DNA from: Sipunculus nudus
Lineage: Eukaryota; Annelida; Sipuncula; Golfingiida; Sipunculidae
DNA length: 64,000 bases
Direction of reading: 5' to 3'
NCBI GenBank assembly: GCA_026874595.1
Contig: CM049306.1
Coordinates: forward strand, 104,485,142 to 104,549,141
Positions 51,101 to 58,274 of this stretch are shown in pieces. A program made the position numbers and the translations under genes. A model generated the notes under the pieces. The model was given only the letters and a program-made list of their open reading frames with translations, did not search any database and was not told where the DNA came from. Each line of letters begins with the position of its first letter. Positions within the stretch are counted from its first letter, which is position 1.

Positions 51101-54100
51101 TAAAGATGAAGATATCAGCAGATTCCTCAGGTAATCACATGGTTTATCTGTTAACGAAGATATCAGCAGATTCCTCAGGTAATCACATGGTTTATCTGTT
51201 AATGAAGATATCAGCAGATTCCTCAGGTAATCACATTGTTTATCTGTTAATAAAGATATCAGCAGATTCCTCAGGTAATCACATGGTTTATCTGTTAATG
51301 AAGATATCAGCAGATTCCTCAGGTAATCACGTGGTAAATCTGTTACTGAAGATATCAGCAGAATCCTCAGGTATTCACGTGGTAAATCTGTTACTGAAGA
51401 TATCAGCAGAATCCTCAGGTATTCACAAAAAAACTCTGTTAATGAAAATATCAGCAGATTCCTCAGGTAATCACATGGTTTATCTGTTACTGAAGATATC
51501 AGCAGATTCCTCAGCTAATCAGACATTTTATTTGGCAAACACCTTTTTGAATGACATTCTTTCATATATGGTTCGGAAGATCAAACATCAAATGTTTATC
51601 TTGAAGTAAAGGTTTTACTCTTACTATTATTTATTATAAATATAAAAATTGTTCAAGACTTTCATCTTATCCTGTACATCTCTAGTGGAGTTGAGATGAC
51701 AGGCTATGTGATAAGCACTGCTGCTGTCTCAGGGAGGAGTCAGTGGCATTCCACTATTGAAACCAGGGTTGGCTGGCCCAGGGTAACACCTTGGAAACTC
51801 ACAGGAAGGTGTCAGACCAGGACACCTCGAAAGGGAGTTCCAAAAACAGACATGTTTGACAGGGTAAACTAAGGTTACATCTATAAGATGGAGGTTACCT
51901 CTGCATAAAAAGAACTTTAAAACAAAATCTACTTTCAATTTCCAGATGTCTTCCAAACTGGCAAATCCTGAAAGAGATGGAGGGCGAGACCAAGATATCT
52001 GAGGAGGACATGCACGCCATGAACTCCAAGGAGTCGGACATTCTAACGAGCAACCTGTCCTCAGGTGACATCATGATACCAGCAGAGGAAACCATCACAG
52101 ACGTCATTCAGCTGCGGTTACTGGGCAACCTGTGTGAAAGCTTGGTAGGTGACTTAATGTTAGTCAATTCACTTGGTGCCTTTTTGTTATACAAGTGAAC
52201 CATGCCTCATATTTCACTTTCCTTGAGAAGTGAATTTTGTTTTACTTTAATTTGATTTCATATCATAAAAATCTGTCTTTATATCAATTAGGGGGGTGGG
52301 GTGGGGTGGGGAGCGGCATAAAATTGTCATTTAGTTTTAATGTATGTTTGTATGTTTGTAGGAGTGGCTTGTGAGCAGGATTAAAGCTTTGGTTATGTAC
52401 CTCTCTCCCTGTCCTCTGACACCAACTAGTACACAGCCATCACAGGTAACATAAACCATTAGTAGGACACTGCTTATGCAAAGTATGAGTTTATATTAAC
52501 CGGCCATTAATGTTGTCAGTCAGATTCAGGGCACCCATGTCATGCAGAATGACACTTTGCTCATAACATGAAATTGACAAGCATCACGAGTCATATGACA
52601 TCATTGTGCTCATTAATGCCCTATTTCTTAATAAAACAGACAACATACTAAGACCCTGGATTTGTATTCACGGTGATAGGGCATGTGCACTTTAAAAGTG
52701 TTTCACTTAAGTACTGGATGAAATGAGATATCGGTATTATAAACTGAACATGGTTGACTGTGTTAGTAACATGTGTAGCCAAATAATAAAAGTACATGTA
52801 TTATGAACCTGCTTGTCAGGTAATGGCCTTCTTATTGGTATGAGGGCAGCTGTATGGTTCCTTGGAACTGTTTGCCTCGGGCCAATACGGTGCCGTCACT
52901 TCGAAAGCAGTATGACTGGTTAATAAATATAAACATCAGCAGACTTATCAACAGCATCATATATCATTTCAAAACCCATCTCAGCTATGAAAAAATGTAC
53001 TCACTTTGTAAAAGGTTAACTTGGTAATATTGTAAAGTAAACTGTTCTGTGCATAATTTGTCATCTGCCACTAGTTCCAGACAAGTTAGTGTATTTGGAA
53101 ATTTAATTCATGAATACACTGAAATGTGAAGATTCTTTTTCAGGAATGGAAAGTTGAGTCAAAGTGTAGATTCTTTTATTTTACTTTATTTTCAGCCAGT
53201 CCCACAGGTGTCTGAAAGTTCTTTAGAGTGAGTGAATTATTATTCCTTGGTAATTGCAAAAACAGTTTATATTAATGATCTAACTGTAATGGAAAACACC
53301 CTGTTTACATACCACATGGTTATCTAATAAACTATTACTGTTAGGAAATGTATATTTTTAGTAGATAAAACAAGGTTCATTTTTTAAGATATTCAGATTC
53401 TTTGTGACCATTTGATGATTGTGACCTTGCTAAATTAATATTGATATTGCCTGCATTACCCTGTTGTATAATAATTCAGAATTTAGAATGAAGCGACCTT
53501 AGTTAAATCATTTACAAGTTACTAGAAAAACAGTACCTTGAGTATCTTACTTTACATATTTGAATTTCAGCTGAGCTTATAATAAGTCACAAGAGCAGTT
53601 GTGATCACCCTCTATTATTTGTCCATCTTTCAGCTTGGCTCTCTGTTAAAAGAGCACAAATAAAAATGATTTGAGCTAGAAATTTTTAACTTAAAATCCA
53701 GGGGGTTCCTGGGGAAATGTAGGAAACTTGAATTAGGTTACAGTTACCAATATTCTGTGAGCTACATGCAAAATAAGCAATCTTAGAATGATTGACCCAT
53801 CTTAGTTTTCTTGGTTTATGAACAAATATTTTGTGTTTGTTCTTAAAATGTTAGAAATGTGCCCCATTAACTAAGACTATCACCATGAAAAATAAAAAAA
53901 AAGTCAGACCATGCAGTTCTTCATAAATGACCATTAAATATTGATAATTTTCACAGTCATTCTTCTATTTTGAGTAAAATTTCATACAAATGCTCCACTT
54001 TCTCAATTAAGTAACATTAGATTCCCATTTATTTTGCAATGCATAGCTTTATCAATTAAATGAGATTAGGGCGCCTTACATATTTTGCATTTTTCATTCA

Positions 54101-56622
54101 GTCTAAATGGTATTTTTGAGACTGGCAAATTACAGCAATCATGTCAGTTTCACAGCTGTTGGATAAAATATTATTCTCAAATTTGTGAGCTTATTGATTG
54201 TGGATATTTTTATGAATTCAACAAAGGTTGTGGTTCAACCTTCATTATTCTTTTCTTAGATGTTGCAATTTTACTTGTGTTTTTGAGACTGCCAAGTTAC
54301 AGCAATTGTTTCAGAAGTTGAATAGGACTGGTGTTGCCACCCATAATATCCATGAACTTTGCAATGCATGTTGAATTTAGATAGCTGTGTCCATCATATG
54401 ACACTAGATGTCATTTGTAATGTAAGATACTGGTATATTGTGTGGTCTGTTCAGATCCCTTGAAAGTCTTGTTCAGGAGTTCCAGGATCTGGGAGATCTG
54501 TGTCTGTTGGTTCTTCACTTGGAGGTCCGTGTCCACTGCTTCTACTACCTGCTCCCGATGGCCAGACAGGTCAGACATTATTTCCTTTATATATGATATT
54601 GTGTCTGTATAGAACCCTCCTCATTTTATGATTTACAGATTAGTATCCTCTCTGATGTATTATTGTTTACTCACATCATCACCCCTGGTATACTGTGGTT
54701 GGCGACATATTTGCGAGGCTGAAATTTCACTATTTCTTCATTTTGAACGCCTCGCTAGGGTTAGATTTTTGCAATTGCACCAAAATCTATGAAATCGAAG
54801 TACAACAGTATTTGCATTTATTATAAAATAAATGAATCCCTCAATACCTCACTCATTACCGTTATAGTCATGGTATTATCACCTGTGTCATAGTTGATGT
54901 TTTGATGATTATCATTATGTGTTTGCATGAGATGGTTGCGATACCATCCACAGATTATGTTGTTGATTAACAAACCATGTTTCCAGAGGTGTGATAACAA
55001 ATTCATTTGTGCAGATGCATCATACCCTCTTGTTCATCCTAGATAAAAGGGCAGCTTATCCCCGAGGGATTCATATTCCTGATTATTTCTCATAAGTAAA
55101 TATCACAAAATTAAAACCATTGTGAACAAAAAGGCAACCACAGTATAATAATTACTGTTGTAATGTTCCTATATTGGTACACCTACATGCTGCATTACCT
55201 ATTTTCCATTGTAGTCTAATTACTCCAGTGCCATTGATGACATGGATCCTGATTCAAGCGTGATTAAATTAAACAAAGATCTGACAGCCATAGAGGAGAG
55301 TTTATCACAGAGCACACAACCTCGAAAATTCAGGTCAGTTAACTTTATTTTCAGTCCCTTTATTATTTATTTGAGATATTTTGTATTGATGTTTTACATA
55401 TGCTTTGAAATACTTACAGTGTGTCCTTCTGATATACTTCTAATTATTGCTGATTTCATCCATTCTTTCTGAAGGACCTGTGAATTAAAAGGCATCCCTC
55501 TGTAGTGTGCATTCTTTTCATAAGACATGGACACATAGAAATACACCAGAAGGATCATTTTTAGCTCAGATGACTTTCAGTCATCTGAGCTATAGTGATC
55601 GCTCTTTGTCCGTCGTCCGTCCTGCCGTTTGTCCAGTCCTTTGTCTGTTACAGTTAACAAGGCACAAATCATAACAGCTGGATCTAGAATCTTCTAACTT
55701 ATTATCATGAGAGGACCTTGAAAAATCTCTTGGGACACCTGAAATTAGGTCACTATGACCTATACCCCCTGAGCTAAAGGGCTCGTAAGTATCCCCCGAG
55801 ATAATTTAAAATTTGATACAAAAGCTCCACTATCTAAATAACTAATGCATTGATTGTCATGATTATTTCCTTACATATTGATCATGGAGTGTTTCATCAT
55901 TTCCTTAATACTGATTGTGCAACCTGTATTTTATTCTAATTTTTACACATTTTTTTTCTCTATTTTGAGACCTTCAAATGATGCAGGCTGGATATTGAAA
56001 GGTAACAAACTGTAACCGTTAGACCTTCTTAGAAACTTCTAACTGTACATCCAGGCAGGTTCTAGACAAATCTCCTAGGAAATCTGAAATAATGTCATAG
56101 GGAATATAATTTGCGAATTACAGGCCAAAAATATGGTTTTGAGCACTCAGTGAGTTGACATAGCACAAATTGTTTCCATTTCCCATAAAATCTTCTAACA
56201 TGACATTCAGGGAGATATTGGGTATATCTCTATGGAAACCTGAAATTAGGATACAGTGAACCATATTCTGCAAGCTCTGAGAAAGAACATGATTTTAGCA
56301 CTTAGTAAGATGAGCACAAGTTGGATGAAGAAATTTCTAACTTATTATCCAGGAAGTTCCTGGTAAAATTTTCTTGGAAAGCCTAAATAAGGTCACTTTA
56401 ACCTTTATCTAAGATCTGTTGGCTAAATGGATGATTTTTAGCACTCTGGGATTCATTTTTCCCATTGTTCAAGGTACCTTGAATTCAGCCGAGCATCATG
56501 GCCCATGGGCCACTTGTTTTTCCACCCTGTGAACCTGGCAAGGAATTGACTTTGAATCTATTATTCCTTTGTTAAAGGTACACTTTTGAGTGTTTGGCAT
56601 GTTTGAGATATATATATTAAAT

Positions 56623-56702
<80 letters not shown>

Positions 56703-56984
56703 ATGGTTGCGGTACATACATTATGTATACAGTTATACATTGGAGGGTTTTGTATTATTATGGAATATATATCACATTGTTACAGGTATAAATTTGAGGG
56801 GTTTGAGGATCATGGTTCATATATTCTCTTGTTACAGGTATATATTTGAGAGGTTTGTTTATCATGGTTCATATATTAATTGTTACAGGTATATTTTTGA
56901 GGGTTTGGGTCATTTAGTGGCTTCCATCCTCATCAACAGCACCCAGTACCTGAAGCGAATCAACGAGAATGGCATCAAGAAAAT
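27745..56984 (+). CDS. EXOC4: Exocyst complex component 4 (Sec8), exons 1-26; 3' end outside window
   Basis: Sec8 is a subunit of the octameric exocyst, which tethers secretory vesicles to the plasma membrane before SNARE fusion. Twenty-six exons with GT-AG introns join with consistent phase to 2585 coding bases (861 codons plus 2), without an internal stop. The chain follows vertebrate Sec8 throughout: N-terminal [11 protein letters not shown], the [14 protein letters not shown] block then LWIEGIEHK (about residues 93-114), IYIKSTS (about 190), [10 protein letters not shown] (about 334), [15 protein letters not shown] (about 446), DQFLNM (about 600), [15 protein letters not shown] (about 633), [15 protein letters not shown] (about 767) and YIFEGLGHL (about 831). 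No signal peptide or membrane segment is expected or seen. Human Sec8 has about 974 residues, so about 110 C-terminal codons should follow the DIRS insertion beyond 64000. Several junctions lie in tandem arrays (see findings). Confidence 0.96.
27870..27910 (+). CDS. EXOC4: EXOC4 exon 2
   Basis: 41 bases between TTTGCAG and GTAGGT encode [13 protein letters not shown], matching the conserved GLLxxVIRTLS of Sec8. The preceding intron is only 89 bases. Confidence 0.93.
28767..28855 (+). CDS. EXOC4: EXOC4 exon 3
   Basis: Encodes [17 protein letters not shown] then [12 protein letters not shown], a charged, probably coiled-coil segment aligned with the human RENEKGRLEEAY region. Donor GTATTG. Confidence 0.93.
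29221..29283 (+). CDS. EXOC4: EXOC4 exon 4
   Basis: 63 bases encode [20 protein letters not shown]. Acceptor TTTTAG, donor GTATGT. Confidence 0.92.
29616..29754 (+). CDS. EXOC4: EXOC4 exon 5
   Basis: Encodes [14 protein letters not shown], then [17 protein letters not shown] and [10 protein letters not shown], the most conserved N-terminal block. The acceptor after GACTCCAG is chosen over a later CCCAG because it keeps the frame. Its last 14 bases and the donor GTAAGT are the first unit of a long intronic minisatellite. Confidence 0.95.
29741..31560 (+). repeat. Intron 5 minisatellite derived from the exon 5 donor
   Basis: About 55-60-base units of the form GTACAGTCAGGTTCCTAGAA then ATGCTGGATCAGATGTGAGT, roughly 17 copies to 30715 and about six more from 31199 to 31560, separated by an unrelated insert. 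The first unit is the end of exon 5 plus its donor, and many later units keep GAT|GTGAGT. Confidence 0.88.
30715..31198. other. Insert inside the intron 5 minisatellite
   Basis: About 480 bases unlike the repeat units, which resume directly after it. Its ends share GTAA but I could not establish a target duplication or terminal repeats. Probably a mobile-element insertion. Confidence 0.4.
31752..31840 (+). CDS. EXOC4: EXOC4 exon 6
   Basis: Encodes [20 protein letters not shown] then HATDLLVQS, aligned with the human KLEQCMASKHYLSATDMLV region. Acceptor TTTCAG, donor GTAAGT. Confidence 0.94.
32469..32545 (+). CDS. EXOC4: EXOC4 exon 7
   Basis: Encodes [16 protein letters not shown] then RAELSNKIV, ending in phase 0 at a GTAAGT donor. 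The next intron is 5.6 kb. Confidence 0.93.
33541..36533. mobile_element. pogo/Tigger-like DNA element remnant with nested insertion
   Basis: Termini CAGTGAAACCTGTCTAAAGC and TTTTCACTG form short inverted repeats with TA on both sides (33539-33540, 36534-36535). The subterminal AAGCGGACA / TGTCCGCCTTA wording is typical of pogo-type MITEs. About 1.25 kb belongs to the element itself; the rest is the nested element at 33771-35517. No transposase frame recognised. Confidence 0.65.
33771..35517 (+). mobile_element. Satellite-bearing hairpin-end element (Helentron-like), nested
   Basis: Starts with the imperfect hairpin GTATCCTCCAAAACGAAG then TTTTGCGGATAC and ends GGCGGATACACGTAG to CCCGTATTCTAGTT. 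The body is five tandem units of about 281 bases. Each has ATATCTCGGGAACCGTTTGACC, TAGCTTTATAACATACACAA, the palindrome GGTGGCGCCACC, CACTCATATCTCTGCAGTGG and a second palindrome about 147 bases later. Two one-base palindrome variants keep the surrounding order. A shorter reverse copy is at 18688-19445. Confidence 0.72.
36536..37335. other. EXOC4 intron 7, unassigned
   Basis: No exon-like conserved segment or repeat hallmark recognised. Confidence 0.35.
37336..37500 (+). mobile_element. tRNA-derived SINE fragment
   Basis: GTGGCCAGTGGTTAAAGGAC resembles a tRNA A box of the Leu/Lys type and is followed by AGCACCTCAAAGACAAA. The same order is at 42915-43030. Confidence 0.5.
38152..38338 (+). 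CDS. EXOC4: EXOC4 exon 8
   Basis: 187 bases encode [20 protein letters not shown], matching human DELHRHLYIKSTS, then a lineage-variable basic linker ([15 protein letters not shown]). Acceptor TTTTCAG, donor GTATTT. Confidence 0.93.
38896..39008. repeat. Inverted repeat (fold-back) 26 bases upstream of exon 9
   Basis: Arms TATACCAGGTAAACTGCAGT then CCAGCA (38896-38921) and their exact complement (38983-39008), separated by an (AT)n loop, with another AT tract outside. It may be a minimal MITE or a perfect cruciform-forming palindrome. Confidence 0.85.
39035..39195 (+). CDS. EXOC4: EXOC4 exon 9
   Basis: Encodes [20 protein letters not shown], then [20 protein letters not shown] and [12 protein letters not shown], aligned with the human DLELDPEENSTLFMGILI region. 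Acceptor TTGAAG is short of pyrimidines; donor GTCAGT. Confidence 0.9.
39227..39425 (+). repeat. 30-bp minisatellite in intron 9
   Basis: About six copies of a 30-base unit built on GAACTAATACAGAAAAATAT plus TCAACTGTAT. Confidence 0.85.
39665..42280 (-). mobile_element. Helentron-like element family 1, full copy in intron 9
   Basis: Left end is the hairpin TAGCTCAGCTGACTATAAG then TCATCTGAGCTA (39671-39702) with an eroded GTCC tract. Right end is AACAGCTGAGCGCTTTGACC then CATGGGTCCC (42241-42270). It matches 60763-63396 along its whole length in the same orientation. No coding capacity recognised. Confidence 0.75.
42650..42803 (+). repeat. Degenerate tandem copies of the exon 10 acceptor region
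   Basis: Four successive blocks of TGTATAT plus pyrimidine tract plus AG, with AG at 42679, 42717, 42762 and 42803 (spacing 38-45). The last is the real acceptor. Confidence 0.6.
42804..42874 (+). CDS. EXOC4: EXOC4 exon 10
   Basis: Encodes [20 protein letters not shown] then VAD, aligned with the human IVKRSTTQVAD region. Acceptor ACTTGTAG, donor GTAAGT. Confidence 0.92.
42915..43090 (+). mobile_element. tRNA-derived SINE fragment
   Basis: GTGGTCAAGGCACTGACTTC followed by a B-box-like GTTGGTCCACG and AGCCTCAAAGACAAA, the same order as at 37336. No clear A-rich tail. Confidence 0.5.
43967..44105 (+). CDS. EXOC4: EXOC4 exon 11
   Basis: Encodes [20 protein letters not shown] then [19 protein letters not shown], the conserved PxxLLELLELLF helix region. 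Acceptor TTTACAG, donor GTAAGT. Confidence 0.95.
44647..44721 (+). CDS. EXOC4: EXOC4 exon 12
   Basis: 25 codons encode [19 protein letters not shown] then TRIQKV, matching human KLYDMADVWVKIQ. Acceptor TCTCGCAG, donor GTAAGT. Confidence 0.94.
45291..45431 (+). CDS. EXOC4: EXOC4 exon 13
   Basis: 47 codons encode [15 protein letters not shown] and later [18 protein letters not shown], matching LQMLLTEYLD and FAAFFAKKKPQR in human. Donor GTACCC is weak. Confidence 0.93.
46010..46098 (+). repeat. 11-bp tandem repeat ending in the exon 14 acceptor
   Basis: Eight units of TGTATATTACC or close variants; the last reads TGTATATTTCAG and is the splice acceptor itself. Confidence 0.8.
46099..46185 (+). 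CDS. EXOC4: EXOC4 exon 14
   Basis: 29 codons encode [18 protein letters not shown] then [11 protein letters not shown], the highly conserved SSHAISMSAYLREQR block of Sec8. Confidence 0.96.
46518..46602 (+). CDS. EXOC4: EXOC4 exon 15
   Basis: Encodes [18 protein letters not shown] then [10 protein letters not shown], matching human FVCKPGARNIT. Acceptor TTGACAG, donor GTACGA. Confidence 0.94.
46927..46990 (+). CDS. EXOC4: EXOC4 exon 16
   Basis: Encodes [20 protein letters not shown], matching FHPLLRFIQEIEHALG. Acceptor TTGCAG, donor GTAAGT. Confidence 0.95.
48137..48193. repeat. (CA)n microsatellite in intron 16
   Basis: About 20 CA units, one interruption, then a short second run. Confidence 0.95.
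48510..48610 (+). CDS. EXOC4: EXOC4 exon 17
   Basis: Encodes [20 protein letters not shown] then [13 protein letters not shown], aligned with LREFLTVYIKNIFLNQV. Acceptor TTTTGTAG, donor GTGAGC. Confidence 0.94.
50068..50141 (+). CDS. EXOC4: EXOC4 exon 18
   Basis: Encodes [16 protein letters not shown] then GAPKPLLQ, aligned with the human KVLGVQRPLLQ segment. Acceptor TTGTCAG, donor GTGACC. Confidence 0.92.
50507..50728 (+). repeat. Three tandem copies of the exon 19 acceptor region
   Basis: A unit of about 70-72 bases (TTAATTAGGTTACT, CATTACCATTTT, GACAAACATTGTATTTAT, CACACAG) ends in AG at 50577, 50649 and 50719. The third is the real acceptor. The first eight bases of exon 19 (AGCACTGT) are copied after the decoys. 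Confidence 0.85.
50720..50858 (+). CDS. EXOC4: EXOC4 exon 19
   Basis: Encodes [19 protein letters not shown] then [18 protein letters not shown], matching human LLNLMHDLSAYSDQFLNM. Donor GTAACA. Confidence 0.95.
51049..51130 (+). CDS. EXOC4: EXOC4 exon 20
   Basis: Encodes [19 protein letters not shown] then DEDISRFLR, matching human VISASWAKDDDISRLLK. Its last 20 bases plus the donor GTAATC are the first unit of a 48-base array. Only the first donor keeps the frame open, because the following AGGTAA reads as a stop. Confidence 0.95.
51111..51530 (+). repeat. 48-bp array of the exon 20 end plus its donor, nine copies
   Basis: Units start with GATATCAGCAGATTCCTCAG and continue GTAATCACATGGTTTATCTG at 51111, 51159, 51207, 51255, 51303, 51351, 51399, 51447 and 51495, exactly 48 bases apart. 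Eight keep a GT donor (GTAATC or GTATTC); the last has CTAATC. Confidence 0.97.
51946..52144 (+). CDS. EXOC4: EXOC4 exon 21
   Basis: Encodes [18 protein letters not shown], then [12 protein letters not shown] and [10 protein letters not shown], matching LPNW, GKESEVLIGNL and LANMHESL of human Sec8. Acceptor TTTCCAG, donor GTAGGT. Confidence 0.95.
52362..52445 (+). CDS. EXOC4: EXOC4 exon 22
   Basis: 28 codons encode [17 protein letters not shown] and a polar, Thr/Pro/Ser-rich tail ([11 protein letters not shown]), aligned with EWLASRTKSAF. Acceptor TTTGTAG, donor GTAACA. Confidence 0.92.
53196..53227 (+). CDS. EXOC4: EXOC4 exon 23 (32-base microexon)
   Basis: [10 protein letters not shown] plus two bases, between TTTTCAG and GTGAGT. 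Required to keep the phase between exons 22 and 24, and it aligns with human PPVSEQ. Confidence 0.87.
53228..54454. other. EXOC4 intron 23, unassigned
   Basis: Two faint copies of a TTTTTGAGACTG.CAA.TTACAGCAAT segment (54112 and 54280); otherwise nothing recognised. Confidence 0.35.
54455..54569 (+). CDS. EXOC4: EXOC4 exon 24
   Basis: Encodes [17 protein letters not shown] then [20 protein letters not shown], the conserved [19 protein letters not shown] block. Acceptor TGTTCAG, donor GTCAGA. Confidence 0.96.
55215..55333 (+). CDS. EXOC4: EXOC4 exon 25
   Basis: Encodes [20 protein letters not shown] then [19 protein letters not shown], matching [22 protein letters not shown]. Acceptor CATTGTAG, donor GTCAGT. 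Confidence 0.96.
55562..56518 (-). mobile_element. Short complete Helentron-like element in intron 25
   Basis: Left end is the hairpin TAGCTCAGATGACTTTCAG then TCATCTGAGCTA followed by GTCCGTCGTCCGTCC. Right end is ATTCAGCCGAGCATCATGGC then CCATGGGCCACTTGTT, the complement of the block at 18495. The 950-base interior holds degenerate G-rich core units and no gene. Confidence 0.72.
56624..56698. repeat. (TA)n microsatellite in intron 25
   Basis: About 37 TA units. Confidence 0.95.
56778..56905 (+). repeat. Three tandem copies of the exon 26 acceptor region
   Basis: TGTTACAG|GTATA..TTTGAG recurs at 56778, 56830 and 56881 (spacing 52 and 51). The third is the real exon 26 start. The second is in frame with it. 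Confidence 0.9.
56889..56984 (+). CDS. EXOC4: EXOC4 exon 26, last exon in window
   Basis: Encodes [20 protein letters not shown] then [12 protein letters not shown], matching [20 protein letters not shown] of human Sec8. Donor GTGAGT leaves two bases (AT), so the next exon should begin in phase 2 beyond the DIRS insertion. Confidence 0.96.
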
Positions 56985-57186
56985 GTGAGTGTCACCAGAC
57001 TGCATTCAGATACTTACTGTGCTCTTATTTTCTTCCTGTATTGCTCCATCAACAAGTCAAATTAGATCCCAAGGTCACTGATTGCAACTTTTTCATACCT
57101 CAGTTTTAAATGTTTCTTTAAACCCTTTTACTCAGCTTGATACATAAGCATGCTGGAGATTCAACTCATTCTATTGTAACAGGAAG

Positions 57187-57366
57187 TTTTATTACGTAAA
57201 CATAATTGTGAGCTTTTCTGTATTAATGAGAATTTTCTCTGTTAAAGTTTATACGCCAGAGTAAGCCAACCGAAAATTTTCCCTTATTGGGCCTATTATC
57301 GCCCATCCCGCCTCGTTCGCGTGTATCTAGGTCACACTTCCGTTACCCATTACCACATTTTCTTCT
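57187..57366 (+). repeat. DIRS left inverted terminal repeat
   Basis: TTTTATTACGTAAACATAAT then TGTGAGCTTTTCTGTATTAA through CCACATTTTC. From TTGTGAGC on it is the near-exact complement of 63541-63701. Confidence 0.92.
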
Positions 57367-57480
57367 GGCGTACGCCATGATGGACGTTTGATCCCGCGCT
57401 GCGAGATTCGTCCACTGTTGGGTTTGTCGTTTTGAGTTTGCCAACTGATTGTAAGTTATTCTTATTTTCCCTTGCCCGCC

Positions 57481-58256
57481 ATGGAGAACCCCACTTATTG
57501 TGTCTCTTGTGGCACTATAATCCCGGTTTGGGACTCCCACCCCACTTGTTATAGTTGCCGCACCCACAATGACTCCTGCCGCGGTCCGGCTGATCCTTGT
57601 TTCCATTGCCAGACGTGGTCCACTGACAAGTGGGCCTTATTCCAGGATTGGGTTCATTCCCCGGTTATTGGGGATTCCCCCTCCGTTCTTCCCTTGTCTG
57701 GCCCCGTGGTTGTCTCCGGGGGGGAGCCTACCCTGGTTGACCGCACCACAGCCGTGCTGCGTTCACCGTCTGTTCCCGCCGGTCCTGTCACCTCTCCTGT
57801 GGTTTCGACTGTAAAATCGTTGCTGTCTCATTCCAGGAAACGGAAATCTTCCCCCGTTCCCACGGCCTCCCGTTCTGACAGCTCATCTGCATATTCCATC
57901 TTACATAAATTGTCCCAGTTTTGTTCATCCTTGATGTCAGATCTAGACGATTCGTCTAGACCCGCAGCTGTCCGTCCGGCGCCCTCCCCGGCGCCCCCGG
58001 TACTTTCTCCCCGGCCGTTCTTGTCGCCCCCGGCTCCTCGCCGAATTCCATCATTGTCGCCGGGGCCGGCTGGAGCCGTCCCGCTGGATCGCCCGGCCCT
58101 TCCTGGGGTGCAGGTTAGTGCGTTGATCCCTCCTGCCTCCGTTTCAGGGCGGCCGGTTCCTCCGTCTCCCGCCGTTACTACCCGGCCGGCCGGCTCTTTA
58201 TTTCAGACGCCGTCTGCTGTGCGGCCGACGGATCCGGTTCCGGCTCCTTCCAGGAT
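57481..58256 (+). pseudogene. DIRS gag-like ORF, truncated
   Basis: Begins MENPTYCVSCG. Cys pairs at residues 7/10, 23/26, 33 and 40/43, with His 20 and 42 and a following WSTDKW, match the putative zinc-binding start of DIRS gag-like proteins. The rest is Pro/Ser/Ala-rich. The frame runs into a G10 tract (58257-58266), after which sequence continues in the reverse-transcriptase palm, so the true C-terminus is lost. The open frame beyond that is out of register. Confidence 0.75.
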
Positions 58257-58274
58257 GGGGGGGGGGCGCATACC

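Noticed and set aside
51088-51609. 173-codon + frame with nine copies of a 16-residue unit
   Set aside because: It is the 48-bp splice-donor array read in another frame. It has no independent promoter or homology, and 48 is divisible by three.
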